A stretch of DNA of 52,002 nt, from contig JAILRB010000026.1 in NCBI GenBank assembly GCA_024698585.1, positions 1-52,002 of the forward strand, given 5' to 3'. The DNA is from Eubacterium sp. (GTDB lineage: Bacteria > Bacillota > Clostridia > Lachnospirales > Lachnospiraceae). Within the stretch, counting starts at the first letter, position 1, and the number at the start of each line of letters is the position of its first letter. This document shows positions 26,784 to 35,308 of the stretch, piece after piece. The notes beneath the pieces were generated by a model that was given only the letters and a program-made list of their open reading frames with translations, was not told the DNA's origin and ran no database searches. Position numbers and translations under genes: made by a program.

Positions 26784-26820
26784 TGTTGCAATTGCAACAC
26801 CATTAAAAATTTGTTAAACT
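26784..26820 (+). promoter_or_regulatory. Crp/Fnr promoter with 16-bp palindromic operator
   Basis: TGTTGCAATTGCAACA (26784-26799) is a perfect palindrome that includes a -35 hexamer TTGCAA (26792-26797), followed after 17 bases by TAAACT (26815-26820). Autoregulation by the product is the simplest reading. Confidence 0.55.
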
Positions 26821-26860
26821 TCTTATATGAAAAAGCGTTCGGATTTAGAAAGGAGTTCTT

Positions 26861-27502
26861 ATGAAGATTACGGAAAACAATTTATTTCACAACATCAACG
26901 AATCGGAACAGCAGGAAATGATGCACTGCTTTAACACCTTCACGAAGTCATATCGTGCCGGAGAAATCATTCTGTTCTATGACGAGGATGATAAGGGAAT
27001 TGGAATATTGGAAAAGGGCGAGGCCTGTGTCATTCATGTAAATGACGCCGGCAATCGAACTATTTTAGAGCACCTGTCCGAAGGGGAGATTTTCGGGCAA
27101 TTGTTTTATTACTATGCCGGCAAGGAAAACATCACCGTGGAGGCTGTTACGAACTGTGAGATTCGCTACATTGACTTCGAGCACATCGTGAAACGTTGTT
27201 CCAAGGCCTGTGCACATCACAGCCAGTTAGTTAACAACATTTTGTTAATGGTTTCCGATAAAACCCAGAGCATTTGTGAACACCTGGAGGTTTTGAGTCA
27301 GCGAACCATTCGGGAACGGCTAATGACCTACTTCGAGATTCTTGCTGCTCAGGAAGGAAAACAGTCTTTCCTTCTTCCGTTTACCATGAGCGCCCTGGCT
27401 GATTATTTATCCGTGGACCGCAGTGCCATGAGCCGGGAACTCAGTAAGATGAAAGAGGAAGGTCTCATTCAGATTGAGAAAAAGAAAGTTACCATATGCT
27501 AA
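26861..27502 (+). CDS. Crp/Fnr-family transcription regulator
   Basis: The 213-residue product has a cyclic-nucleotide-binding-like beta barrel (about 20-110, GEIILFYDEDDKGIGILEKGEACVI and LSEGEIFGQ) and a C-terminal winged helix (about 145-213, LADYLSVDRSAMSRELSKMKEEGLI). It lacks the N-terminal cysteine cluster of true FNR, but it has scattered cysteines (RCSKAC, terminal Cys) that could sense redox. Its position beside the nitroreductase and pfl genes suggests control of anaerobic metabolism (inference). Confidence 0.9.
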   Translation: MKITENNLFHNINESEQQEMMHCFNTFTKSYRAGEIILFYDEDDKGIGILEKGEACVIHVNDAGNRTILEHLSEGEIFGQLFYYYAGKENITVEAVTNCEIRYIDFEHIVKRCSKACAHHSQLVNNILLMVSDKTQSICEHLEVLSQRTIRERLMTYFEILAAQEGKQSFLLPFTMSALADYLSVDRSAMSRELSKMKEEGLIQIEKKKVTIC

Positions 27503-27505
27503 AAA

Positions 27506-27536
27506 ATAAGGACGGCTTCTCATAGCCGTCCTTTCA
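27506..27536 (+). terminator. Terminator of the Crp/Fnr gene
   Basis: AAGGACGGCT/AGCCGTCCTT with flanking A and T runs; it could work in both directions for trmL as well. Confidence 0.85.
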
Positions 27537-27543
27537 CAATCGT

Positions 27544-28038
27544 TTAATCATTCCACTCCAAGCGATGTAAGTGTCCTTCCATCTGCATTCCGGAGAAATT
27601 ATTCTGTCGCAATCCTTCGTACAAAACAATGGCAACGGAATTCGCCAGGTTCAGGGAACGTATTTCCGGATTCATCGGAATTCGAATACAGTTTTCCTTA
27701 TTTTCCACCAGAATTTCTTCCGGAATTCCAGCGCTTTCTTTTCCAAACATGATATAATCGTTTTCCCCAAACTTTACATCGCTGTAACGATTTGGTGCTT
27801 TTGTTGTGGCATACCATATTTTTGCATCCGGGTTCTGTTCCACAAAATCCTGATAACTATCATAAATGGTCACATCTAACTGATCCCAGTAATCCATTCC
27901 TGCACGCTTCAGGTTTTTCTCATTGATTCGAAACCCCATTGGTTCAATCAAGTGCAGTTTCGTTCCTGTCGCACAACAGGTTCTTCCGATATTTCCGGTA
28001 TTCTGAGGAATTTCCGGTTCCAATAATACAATGTTCAT
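27544..28038 (-). CDS. trmL: tRNA (cytidine(34)-2'-O)-methyltransferase
   Basis: This 164-residue SPOUT methyltransferase modifies the wobble base of tRNA-Leu species. MNIVLLEPEIPQNTGNIGRTC is the N-terminal motif, FGKESAGIPEEIL motif 2, and RIPMNPEIRSLNLANSVAIVLYE the knot motif. The length is normal for the family. A tRNA-Leu with TAA anticodon, a plausible substrate, is in this window at 51864. It follows the gene at 28068 by 29 bases on the same strand. Confidence 0.95.
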   Translation of the reverse strand: MNIVLLEPEIPQNTGNIGRTCCATGTKLHLIEPMGFRINEKNLKRAGMDYWDQLDVTIYDSYQDFVEQNPDAKIWYATTKAPNRYSDVKFGENDYIMFGKESAGIPEEILVENKENCIRIPMNPEIRSLNLANSVAIVLYEGLRQNNFSGMQMEGHLHRLEWND

Positions 28039-28067
28039 TTCTTCTTCCTCGCTTAGTTCCTTCTGTT

Positions 28068-29261
28068 TTATTTTTTCTTTGTTTTTGCTGTAGCAACCAC
28101 CCAGTTTCCATAATACTTTGTATCATCTGCTTTCAAATACGCTCTGACACGGAATGTATACCGTTTATTTTTCTTCAACCTTTTTTTCGTATATTTGAGT
28201 GTGCTTTTATTCGTTGTAGCTAATTTTTTAAACGTTTTACCCCTCTTCATTTCAATTTCATATCCCGTTACATCAGCTATTTTTTTTGCACTGATTGTAA
28301 TAGAATTCTTCTTTGCTTTCGTCTTTATTTTTGGTTTTGCATCAAGAATGAATGTAGTTGAAACAGTATATGGTTCTCCTAGTATGTCACTCGGAACAAA
28401 CGTATATTTCCCATTTGTCAAAGAATAGTCCTGGGTGCTCTTTACATTCAACCACAAATCAGCCCCCTTGTCCATTGTTCCACTGTAGAATTTCAAATTA
28501 TTTTTGGAATTCAATTTCACGCTTGCCTGGCTAACAGCAACATTTCCACCATTTTGGTGTTTATAAAGTGCAACAGCCCATCCACTATGAGCAAGTTTTC
28601 CTGTTCTCGTTTTATGCTTAAAGAACATCGTCATTCTTCCTTTTGCCGGTGCCTTAATATGATAATAATCACGATCATAAACCTCATTGCTGTCACCATC
28701 CAAGAAGTCAGCACCAATTGTTCCCACATAGTCATGTGCAAGAATCATTCTTCCTGCCGAAGCTTCCGTATTATTTGCCTCTTTCTCATAATAGCTTCCC
28801 TTCGTAAAAGAAGTACTAATCTGATAAGAATGCCCACTGGCAAAATTCGGTCCCGGATATACTAACAGGTAGTAATAATTTCCTGCTTTGGCACCAATAA
28901 ACGGAAGTTCGACAGTCTTCTTTTCCGTTAAATCTACCGTTGTCATTCCGATTTCTTCCTTGTTCGGTCCATACAAAAACAATGACCAAATTCCATGCTG
29001 AGCTACCTCATTCGGTTCCAGATTAGTGAAATTAATGCTAATTTTACCATTTTCACCGGAAATGAATTTATAGTAATCCCAGTCATAACCAGCACCCGTT
29101 CTTCCATTAACAGTACTTCCCAAAGTTACTAGCATCGCATCATTAAACGTGTCATTATTATCATTTTCATTCACCGTTGCTCCTCGTAAAGTAAACGGCC
29201 ATTCTGCTGCCATAGAGACCACCAATATGGTTGATAATAAACATACAATCAATTTCTTCAT
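28068..29261 (-). CDS. Secreted protein with PPC-like and Fn3 domains
   Basis: The start at 29261 follows AGGAGGATTTGCTT. The 397-residue product has a signal peptide (about 1-28), two beta-sandwich domains (about 35-150 and 160-300) that look like bacterial pre-peptidase C-terminal domains (NNDTFNDAMLVTLGSTVNG; YDWDYYKF; DRDYYHIKAP), and a C-terminal fibronectin-III domain (about 305-397). It has no protease module of its own. Its composition and Fn3 end resemble the secreted protein at 19201. Confidence 0.8.
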   Translation of the reverse strand: MKKLIVCLLSTILVVSMAAEWPFTLRGATVNENDNNDTFNDAMLVTLGSTVNGRTGAGYDWDYYKFISGENGKISINFTNLEPNEVAQHGIWSLFLYGPNKEEIGMTTVDLTEKKTVELPFIGAKAGNYYYLLVYPGPNFASGHSYQISTSFTKGSYYEKEANNTEASAGRMILAHDYVGTIGADFLDGDSNEVYDRDYYHIKAPAKGRMTMFFKHKTRTGKLAHSGWAVALYKHQNGGNVAVSQASVKLNSKNNLKFYSGTMDKGADLWLNVKSTQDYSLTNGKYTFVPSDILGEPYTVSTTFILDAKPKIKTKAKKNSITISAKKIADVTGYEIEMKRGKTFKKLATTNKSTLKYTKKRLKKNKRYTFRVRAYLKADDTKYYGNWVVATAKTKKK

Positions 29262-29410
29262 AAGCAAATCCTCCTCTCACCATTTGTTTTTACTTTCAGA
29301 GAATTCCAACCCGAAACAAAGAATTCCCTTCTTATAAATCCGTTCAATGCATCTTGCTCTTATTTTAACATATCCCGTTGTAATATTATTAACCACCCTG
29401 TTTCTTTTGT

Positions 29411-29449
29411 ACAAAAAAAGAACAGTTATCACTTGATAACTGCCCTTTT
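29411..29449 (-). terminator. Terminator after the aminotransferase
   Basis: CAGTTATC-AAGT-GATAACTG followed by TTCTTTTTTTG on the minus strand. Confidence 0.88.
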
Positions 29450-29452
29450 CTT

Positions 29453-30631
29453 TTATTTATGATTCTGTTCTTCCTGTAATCTTGTTACAAAATTTCTGAC
29501 TCTTCCCAATGCAATCTTCAGATTTTCCAAAGAGTATGCATAAGAAATTCGTAAAAATCCTTCTCCACAATCACCAAAAGCTGTTCCCGGAACCACTGCA
29601 ACCTTTTCTTCCTGTAAAAGTCTGGTTGCGAATTCTTCCGAGGTCAGACCAAATTTCTTAATACTCGGGAACACATAGAATGCTCCATAGGGTTCAAAGC
29701 AATCCAGTCCCATATCGCGAAACTCATGAATTAGGAAACGACGTCTCTGATTATACGACTCACGCATTGTCTGCACATCTTTATCTCCATGCTTCAATGC
29801 TTCTACTGCAGCATACTGGCTGGTGGTCGGTGCACACATGATGGCAAACTGATGAATCTTAATCATCTGTTCCATGATTACTGCCGGAGCTGCTGCGAAT
29901 CCCAATCTCCATCCAGTCATGGCAAATGCCTTGGAAAAACCGTTAATGAGCACAGTTCTTTCCTTCATGCCCGGAAGCTGTGCAATGGAAACATGGTCTC
30001 CTTTATATGTAAGTTCTGCATAAATTTCATCCGATAGTACGTAAATATCATGTTCGATACATACCTCAGCAATCGCCTCTAAATCTTCCCGTTCCATAAT
30101 TGCTCCCGTAGGATTATTTGGAAACGGAAGAACTAAAATCTTTGTTTTATCTGTCAGCTTTTCCAACACCTCTTCTTTTGTAAGGCGGAACTGATTTTCC
30201 TCCTTCAAAGGAATCGTCACTGGAACTGCATGGGTCAGTTCCACGCATGGAACGTAGGATACATAACACGGTTCCGGAATCAGAACTTCATCTCCCGGGT
30301 CCAGCATTGCACGAAATGCAATATCAATGGCTTCACTTCCGCCCACCGTAATCATAACCTCATTATGATAATCATATTCCAATCCCTGTTTTCTCTTTAA
30401 ATAGTTACATACTTCAACTTTTAATTCTTTTAATCCTGCATTAGACGTATAAAAGGTACGCCCTTTTTCCAGAGAATATATTCCTTCCTCTCTGATATGC
30501 CATGGGGTATCGAAATCCGGCTCGCCCACACCTAAAGAAATGGCATCTTTCATTTCGCTTACGATGTCAAAAAACTTTCGAATTCCTGATGGCTTAATGT
30601 CTTTTATTGTTTGTGATAACGGATCTCTCAT
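29453..30631 (-). CDS. Class I/II PLP-dependent aminotransferase
   Basis: The 392-residue enzyme has the fold-type I landmarks: GEPDFDTPWHIRE at the N-terminus, FPNNPTGAIM in the substrate region, LSDEIYAELTY, and the PLP lysine in GFSKAFAMTGWRLGFAA (about 233-249). It belongs to the aspartate/aromatic aminotransferase group (AspC/PatA-like); substrate specificity cannot be read from the sequence. The start overlaps the lrp-type regulator stop (TAATG), so the regulator probably senses an amino acid handled by the enzyme. Confidence 0.92.
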   Translation of the reverse strand: MRDPLSQTIKDIKPSGIRKFFDIVSEMKDAISLGVGEPDFDTPWHIREEGIYSLEKGRTFYTSNAGLKELKVEVCNYLKRKQGLEYDYHNEVMITVGGSEAIDIAFRAMLDPGDEVLIPEPCYVSYVPCVELTHAVPVTIPLKEENQFRLTKEEVLEKLTDKTKILVLPFPNNPTGAIMEREDLEAIAEVCIEHDIYVLSDEIYAELTYKGDHVSIAQLPGMKERTVLINGFSKAFAMTGWRLGFAAAPAVIMEQMIKIHQFAIMCAPTTSQYAAVEALKHGDKDVQTMRESYNQRRRFLIHEFRDMGLDCFEPYGAFYVFPSIKKFGLTSEEFATRLLQEEKVAVVPGTAFGDCGEGFLRISYAYSLENLKIALGRVRNFVTRLQEEQNHK

Positions 30632-31107
30632 TATGGTGTCACCAAAATCCTTTCTTCAGTATCAGCAAGCACAGTACCATAGTCCTTGTACTTCTTTAAA
30701 ATAAAGTGTGTTGCTGTATTTAAAATAGAATCCAATGTGGAAAGTTTGTTTGTAACAAACTGAGCGATTTCCTTCATTGTTTTTTCTTCAATCATCACAG
30801 TAAAGTCAAATCCACCGGACATCAGGTAAACAGCCTTTACTTCGTCATACTTCATGATTCTGTCAGCGATATCATCAAAACCGCTTCCTCTCTGTGGGGT
30901 TACGCGCACTTCAATCAATGCTGTAACTCTATCTTCACTGGTCTTATCCCAGTCAATCATCGTGTAATATCCGCAGATAATGTTTTCCTTTTCCATTTCC
31001 GCGATGGCATTGGCAACCTCCGCCTCTGTCTTTCCTAACAGAATCGCCGCTTCTTTTAAGTCAATTCGTGCATTCTTTTCAATTAAACGTAAAATTTCTT
31101 CTCTCAT
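30631..31107 (-). CDS. Lrp/AsnC-family regulator
   Basis: The 158-residue product has a winged-helix N-terminus (about 1-58, RIDLKEAAILLGKTEAEVANAI) and a RAM ligand-binding domain (about 65-145, RVTALIEVRVTP; VKAVYLMSGGFDFTVMIEEK). The start at 31107 follows AAGGAGATTGGCA; the frame opens two codons earlier at TTG. It is coupled to the aminotransferase gene and likely regulates it in response to an amino acid. Confidence 0.92.
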   Translation of the reverse strand: MREEILRLIEKNARIDLKEAAILLGKTEAEVANAIAEMEKENIICGYYTMIDWDKTSEDRVTALIEVRVTPQRGSGFDDIADRIMKYDEVKAVYLMSGGFDFTVMIEEKTMKEIAQFVTNKLSTLDSILNTATHFILKKYKDYGTVLADTEERILVTP

Positions 31108-31128
31108 TGCCAATCTCCTTTTCTTTTC

Positions 31129-32106
31129 TTATTTGTATGAATGTTTCTGAAGAAGTTCATAAATCTGGTCCCCTCTCGGTGGTTCCAGAAAACGGTTCTC
31201 TTCCCCATTCCATACTATTCTATCATTATTATCGGTAATTTGTCCAATGACTGAGGACATTATATTATTTTCTTTTAATTCTTCTGCAAGTTCCTGACCG
31301 TTCCTGCATACAATCAGCATTGCCCCGGTTCCTTCCATCAGGTACGGATTCCCGTCCAGAAACTCTGCCACCTCGATGCTATGCTGCCATACCGGAACAT
31401 CCTTTACATTAATTTTAACCCCTTTATTACTGCAGGAGCCCAGTTCCCAGACTGCACCAAACACACCACCATCCGAAACGTGATGCATGTAGGAAACATC
31501 ATGATTCTGTACAATTTCAGCAATGGATTCCACAGAAAGGAAATCCCAAAACTGTTGACATTCCCGAACAAAAGCCCCCGGAAATCTTTCCCGCAATTCT
31601 TTTTCATAAACCTTACTTAAAATTGCCGTCGCTCCACAGCCTGCTGTACCAGCCATGACAATGTCCATTCCCGGCTGAATGTCCTTCGAGGTATACTCCT
31701 TCTTTGTAGTTCCCACTACCGTGATATGGAGAATCGCGTCTTCGACTTTTCCCTTGTAAACCCGGCATTGCAAAATCGGAAGTCCTATACGGTCCGCTTC
31801 CTGGTTAATGGTTTTCATTTTTTCTCCCAGTTTTCTTTCGTCATACTTTTCCGGAAGATTCCATTCTAATTGGATTCCAGAAGGCTTTCCTGCCTTTTCC
31901 GCTAAACAGTTCACTGTTTTTTGAATCGTGTATCTTTCACACCCTTCAAACCACTCCAATATGCAATTAGAAGACATTACCAAAGTAACATCTTCTAATC
32001 TGATTGTGGCAGCATCCACGCCAGGTTTCATGTTTTCCGATATATGACTCATCTTTTTTAAGACGGTGCGTTTATATGATATCTCTGGAAATTTTCCTGT
32101 ATACAT
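31129..32106 (-). CDS. AIR-synthase-related (HypE/PurM-like) protein
   Basis: The 325-residue product resembles the PurM/HypE fold: an N-terminal ATP-site half, DIVMAGTAGCGATAILSKVYEKEL in the middle (about 150-170), and HHVSDGGVFGAVWELG, the DGG loop of the family. True HypE ends in a modifiable cysteine motif (PRIC); this protein ends LLQKHSYK, so it is not a hydrogenase cyanide-ligand maker. It lies 21 bases upstream of the lrp gene, and no hydrogenase genes are near. Confidence 0.82.
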   Translation of the reverse strand: MYTGKFPEISYKRTVLKKMSHISENMKPGVDAATIRLEDVTLVMSSNCILEWFEGCERYTIQKTVNCLAEKAGKPSGIQLEWNLPEKYDERKLGEKMKTINQEADRIGLPILQCRVYKGKVEDAILHITVVGTTKKEYTSKDIQPGMDIVMAGTAGCGATAILSKVYEKELRERFPGAFVRECQQFWDFLSVESIAEIVQNHDVSYMHHVSDGGVFGAVWELGSCSNKGVKINVKDVPVWQHSIEVAEFLDGNPYLMEGTGAMLIVCRNGQELAEELKENNIMSSVIGQITDNNDRIVWNGEENRFLEPPRGDQIYELLQKHSYK

Positions 32107-32118
32107 GTCTGTTGTCCC

Positions 32119-33588
32119 TTATTCATTTTCTTCGGAAGTTTTCTTTTTCTTTTCTGTCTCTTCTACTTTAGTTTCTTCCGTTGTTTCTTTCTTTGTTTCC
32201 TGTTCGTCCTTCGTGGTTTTTTCCTCTTTTTCTTGATTTCCGGTTCCTTCAATCACTTTACGCGGTGCCATAGCATACGTACTGGTATGAAGTTTTTCAC
32301 GACTGACTTCTTCACCGTTTTCATAAACAATCTTATATAATTCAGCTACGTAACCCACATGACCATTGGATTCTACAGAACGGTATCCCTTTGGTTTTGA
32401 GGAATCCTTTGTAACACTGTCTGTAATCGGAACAGTCTTCGTTACCACACTCTCATACGATACCGTTCGATTTTCAGGTCGGGTATCATGACCATAAATT
32501 TTAAACGTGATTTCACCATAATCATATATTCCGCGAATATAAATCGGTGCATCCGTATCATTTTCAAATTTCAAATCTTTATAATCGCCTGCCAACGCAG
32601 CATCAGCAGCCAAGTCCACATAAGAAACCGCCATGGAATGAGAATATCTTTCCGTAACCTTCACTTCCGCATTCAACAATGCATTATAAAGCGTGCTGGA
32701 TACCTGACAGATTCCTCCGCCTAAACTATCGACTACTTCTCCCTCAGAATAAGTTCCTGCCGGATGCCAGCCGTTTTCCTCTGTCCATGGTGCCAATACA
32801 GCATTGCAGGAGTATTCTTCGCCCGGATACAAAATCGTTCCGTCGATCATCTCCACCCCATGTTTCAGATTCAGGTTTCTACTGGCGTAGGCATCACCAG
32901 TGGTAAACGTCGTGGTAAAACTACCCATAGCTGTATCCGATACTTTTTCACAGTCTGCCGTGGTGTATTTTGGCGTGGACGTGGATACGGTTGCTTCAAC
33001 CGTGAACTTAGATTCCCCATTCCACTTTTCCCGAATCTGTTCCTGCAATGACTTTACAGTCGCCTTATAGTCTACCTCGCAGCCATCCTCCTCCGGAATG
33101 ATATCAAATCCGGCTCCATTAAACTTCAAGGACGCATTTTTCGCAGTCAGATTACTTTTTTCACATTTCTTTTCTAATTTTTTCTCTACGACATCATCAT
33201 CTGCCTCTACTTCAATTGAAAAAGGCAGTCCTTGCGTTGTGATTTCTTTGTCTTCAATGAAACGCTTAATCACGTTTCCTTTCTTCCCTGCACCTAACGC
33301 TTCTTCTACTACATCTTCCTTCCACTGGTATCCCAATTTCTTCAAAGATACTTCTATCTCTCTGGACCCGAGTTTCAATGTAGCTTTCGTCTTCAGCTTT
33401 TTCGTTGCCACCGGAGTAATCTTTTCCATTGCTTCATCATACGTCATCCCACCGACATTGATTTCGTCAATACGAACACCCTCTTTAATTTTTTCTTCCG
33501 TATCGCTTTTTGCGAAGCATGTTTGAGACATTCCCAGTAACAGCACCATACACAAGATGCCAAAAACTGTTCTCCTCATATTTTTCAT
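32119..33588 (-). CDS. VanW-family exported protein with peptidoglycan-binding-like domains
   Basis: The 489-residue product has a signal peptide (about 1-27), two PG_binding_4-type segments (about 40-210, with IDEINVGGMTYDEAMEKI), a VanW domain (about 215-355, with LYPGEEYSCNAVL and GGGICQVSSTLYNALL), a G5-like strand region (about 370-440) and a Lys/Glu/Thr-rich tail. The VanW function is unknown but is associated with the cell wall. The 31-residue membrane peptide gene precedes it by 23 bases. Confidence 0.9.
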   Translation of the reverse strand: MKNMRRTVFGILCMVLLLGMSQTCFAKSDTEEKIKEGVRIDEINVGGMTYDEAMEKITPVATKKLKTKATLKLGSREIEVSLKKLGYQWKEDVVEEALGAGKKGNVIKRFIEDKEITTQGLPFSIEVEADDDVVEKKLEKKCEKSNLTAKNASLKFNGAGFDIIPEEDGCEVDYKATVKSLQEQIREKWNGESKFTVEATVSTSTPKYTTADCEKVSDTAMGSFTTTFTTGDAYASRNLNLKHGVEMIDGTILYPGEEYSCNAVLAPWTEENGWHPAGTYSEGEVVDSLGGGICQVSSTLYNALLNAEVKVTERYSHSMAVSYVDLAADAALAGDYKDLKFENDTDAPIYIRGIYDYGEITFKIYGHDTRPENRTVSYESVVTKTVPITDSVTKDSSKPKGYRSVESNGHVGYVAELYKIVYENGEEVSREKLHTSTYAMAPRKVIEGTGNQEKEEKTTKDEQETKKETTEETKVEETEKKKKTSEENE

Positions 33589-33611
33589 AATAAGTTTTCC
33601 TCAACAATCTA

Positions 33612-33707
33612 TTAGAATATCAATGTCACTACCATCGCTAATACTAATATTATGGCAATTGAGCCTGCAATAATTCTCTGGTTTTTCTTGTTATAAAAAA
33701 AATTCAT
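33612..33707 (-). CDS. 31-residue single-pass membrane peptide
   Basis: A short frame with a strong ribosome site (AAAGGGGAG, 6 bases before ATG at 33707) encodes MNFFYNKKNQ...VVTLIF. The first 11 residues are polar and basic and the remaining 20 form one hydrophobic helix, a normal single-pass topology. It lies between the exonuclease gene and the VanW gene on the same strand, 23 bases ahead of the latter, and may be cotranscribed with it. Such tiny proteins are usually missed by gene finders. The function is unknown. Confidence 0.65.
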   Translation of the reverse strand: MNFFYNKKNQRIIAGSIAIILVLAMVVTLIF

Positions 33708-33786
33708 TTTTTCTCCCCTTTTTCCATTTTTTCAAATAGTATTCCACCATTCGACTTATAATGATACCACAATTACTAATTTTTAC

Positions 33787-34503
33787 CTAGTACAAAATTC
33801 GACCTTTTTCAGAAAGAATTTTGTCTATTTTTCTAGACGCTTCGTTTTTCGACAATTGATCAATATTGTAGTCAACTTCCAGGTTATGATATCCTATCAA
33901 ATCCCTTAAATACGACTTCTGTCGTTCCGTAATCGGTTGCAGTTTTTTTACTTTGTAAACTAATTCCTTTGGTTCAAAGCTTAGCGGAAAAGTTTCTCCG
34001 AATTCCTTCATCAGAATCAAATACAATTCCGAGGTCACTTTTGCGTCATTAAATGCCCTATGATGATTTTCATCCAGAATGCCATAGTGATTACAAAGAT
34101 ACTCCAGCCCCCTGCTGTGAAGGTTGGGCAGTGCCTTTCTGGCAATCTTCAAGGTGTCCATCCCTCTTTTTTCAAAGCTCTGTTTCAGATTCACGGCATT
34201 TTGCTTCAGAAACCCAAAATCGAACATCAGGTTATGTCCTAACAATACATCTTCTTTTGCAAATGCAATGAATTTAGGGAGCACCTCTTCAATCCCCGGT
34301 TTATCTGCCAGCATTTCATCCGTGATTCCGGTCAGTTCCGTGATAAAGGGCGTAAGTTTCTCTCCCGGATTAATCAGTTCCGAAAAAGTTTCCACCACCT
34401 CACCATTTCGAACCTTTACCGCACCGATTTCGATAATCTTACTCCACTTCGTATTGACTCCCGTGGTTTCAATATCCACGCACACATAATCTTTTACTAA
34501 CAT
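33787..34503 (-). CDS. DnaQ/PolC-like 3'-5' exonuclease
   Basis: The 238-residue protein has the DEDDh exonuclease set: VDIETTG (Asp9, Glu11), GHNLMFDFGFL and HRAFNDAK (His and Asp). The C-terminal 60 residues (LQPITERQKSYLRDLIGYHNLEVDY...SRKIDKIL) form a small helical domain seen in stand-alone PolC-type exonucleases. It may take part in repair with the overlapping nth gene (7-base overlap, inference). Confidence 0.9.
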   Translation of the reverse strand: MLVKDYVCVDIETTGVNTKWSKIIEIGAVKVRNGEVVETFSELINPGEKLTPFITELTGITDEMLADKPGIEEVLPKFIAFAKEDVLLGHNLMFDFGFLKQNAVNLKQSFEKRGMDTLKIARKALPNLHSRGLEYLCNHYGILDENHHRAFNDAKVTSELYLILMKEFGETFPLSFEPKELVYKVKKLQPITERQKSYLRDLIGYHNLEVDYNIDQLSKNEASRKIDKILSEKGRILY

Positions 34504-35126
34504 TTGTTCTTTCCTTTACAATATTCATTTAAGAAGCACTCCTGACACTTCGGACTTCTCGCCGTACAAATGGTTCTTCCCAAGGTAATAATCTGGGTAT
34601 TGTATAAAATCCAATGGTCCTTCGGCAATACTTTCATCAAATCGTATTCCACCTTAACCGGATCATCATTTTTCGTGAATCCCAATTTCTTGGAAATTCG
34701 CTTCACGTGGGTATCCACAACAATGCTTGGATCATCGTAGATATTTCCTCGAATCACATTGGCCGTTTTTCGTCCCACCCCTGCCAGGGAAGTCAGTTCC
34801 TCCAAGGTTCTCGGAACTTCGCCGTCAAATTTATGTACCAAATCATAGCAGCACTTCTTAATATTGCGTGCCTTTGCATGATAAAATCCAATGGAATGAA
34901 TGTCCTGCTCTAACTCCTTCAGATCTGCTTCTGCAAACTTCTCCAAGGTATCGTATTTCTGAAACAAATCCTTTGTCACAATATTTACCCGGGCGTCTGT
35001 ACACTGGGCACTTAAAATGACCGCAATCAAAAGTTGCCATGGGGTTTCATGATTTAAATAACAGATGTAATCCGTCCCGTATTCCCGGTCCAGGGCATCC
35101 AAAATTTCTTTCACATATTTCGCCAT
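34497..35126 (-). CDS. nth: Endonuclease III
   Basis: This 209-residue DNA glycosylase/AP lyase removes oxidised pyrimidines. The HhH motif LAGVGRKTANVI contains the catalytic Lys, VVDTHVKRISKKLG the catalytic Asp, and the 4Fe-4S loop is complete near the C-terminus (C-x6-C-x2-C-x5-C, CTARSPKCQECFLNEYC). The length is normal. It is first in a two-gene unit with the exonuclease. Confidence 0.97.
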   Translation of the reverse strand: MAKYVKEILDALDREYGTDYICYLNHETPWQLLIAVILSAQCTDARVNIVTKDLFQKYDTLEKFAEADLKELEQDIHSIGFYHAKARNIKKCCYDLVHKFDGEVPRTLEELTSLAGVGRKTANVIRGNIYDDPSIVVDTHVKRISKKLGFTKNDDPVKVEYDLMKVLPKDHWILYNTQIITLGRTICTARSPKCQECFLNEYCKGKNKC

Positions 35127-35216
35127 TTTTCTTTCTCCTTTTGATACCTAGAATAGTCCAACATCCGGCAATTGTCAAAGTCGGATTATTTCCCGGAAAA
35201 AACTTTCATTTTCTGT

Positions 35217-35268
35217 TTGAAAAAACGTTTTTATATGTTAGAATACCTAAAAATGTTAACGGTTAACA
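35217..35268 (+). promoter_or_regulatory. Promoter and palindromic operator of the GH16 gene
   Basis: TTGAAA (35217-35222), 16 bases and TAGAAT (35239-35244) predict a start near 35251. A perfect 7-1-7 dyad TGTTAACGGTTAACA (35254-35268) sits on the start site, as expected for a LacI/GalR-type repressor. No regulator gene is adjacent. Confidence 0.65.
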
Positions 35269-35308
35269 ATTGTTGACATGATTTGTACGTGATTTGAAAG
35301 GGGTTTCT

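Larger units (their letters stand above)
26500..26860. other. Divergent regulatory region of nitroreductase and Crp/Fnr genes
   Basis: This 361-base gap holds two promoters and several dyads: a perfect 16-bp palindrome at 26784-26799, an ATCAACA/TGTTGAT inverted repeat at 26638-26664 and a TTGCAA at 26624-26629. I see no gene in it. Confidence 0.7.
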
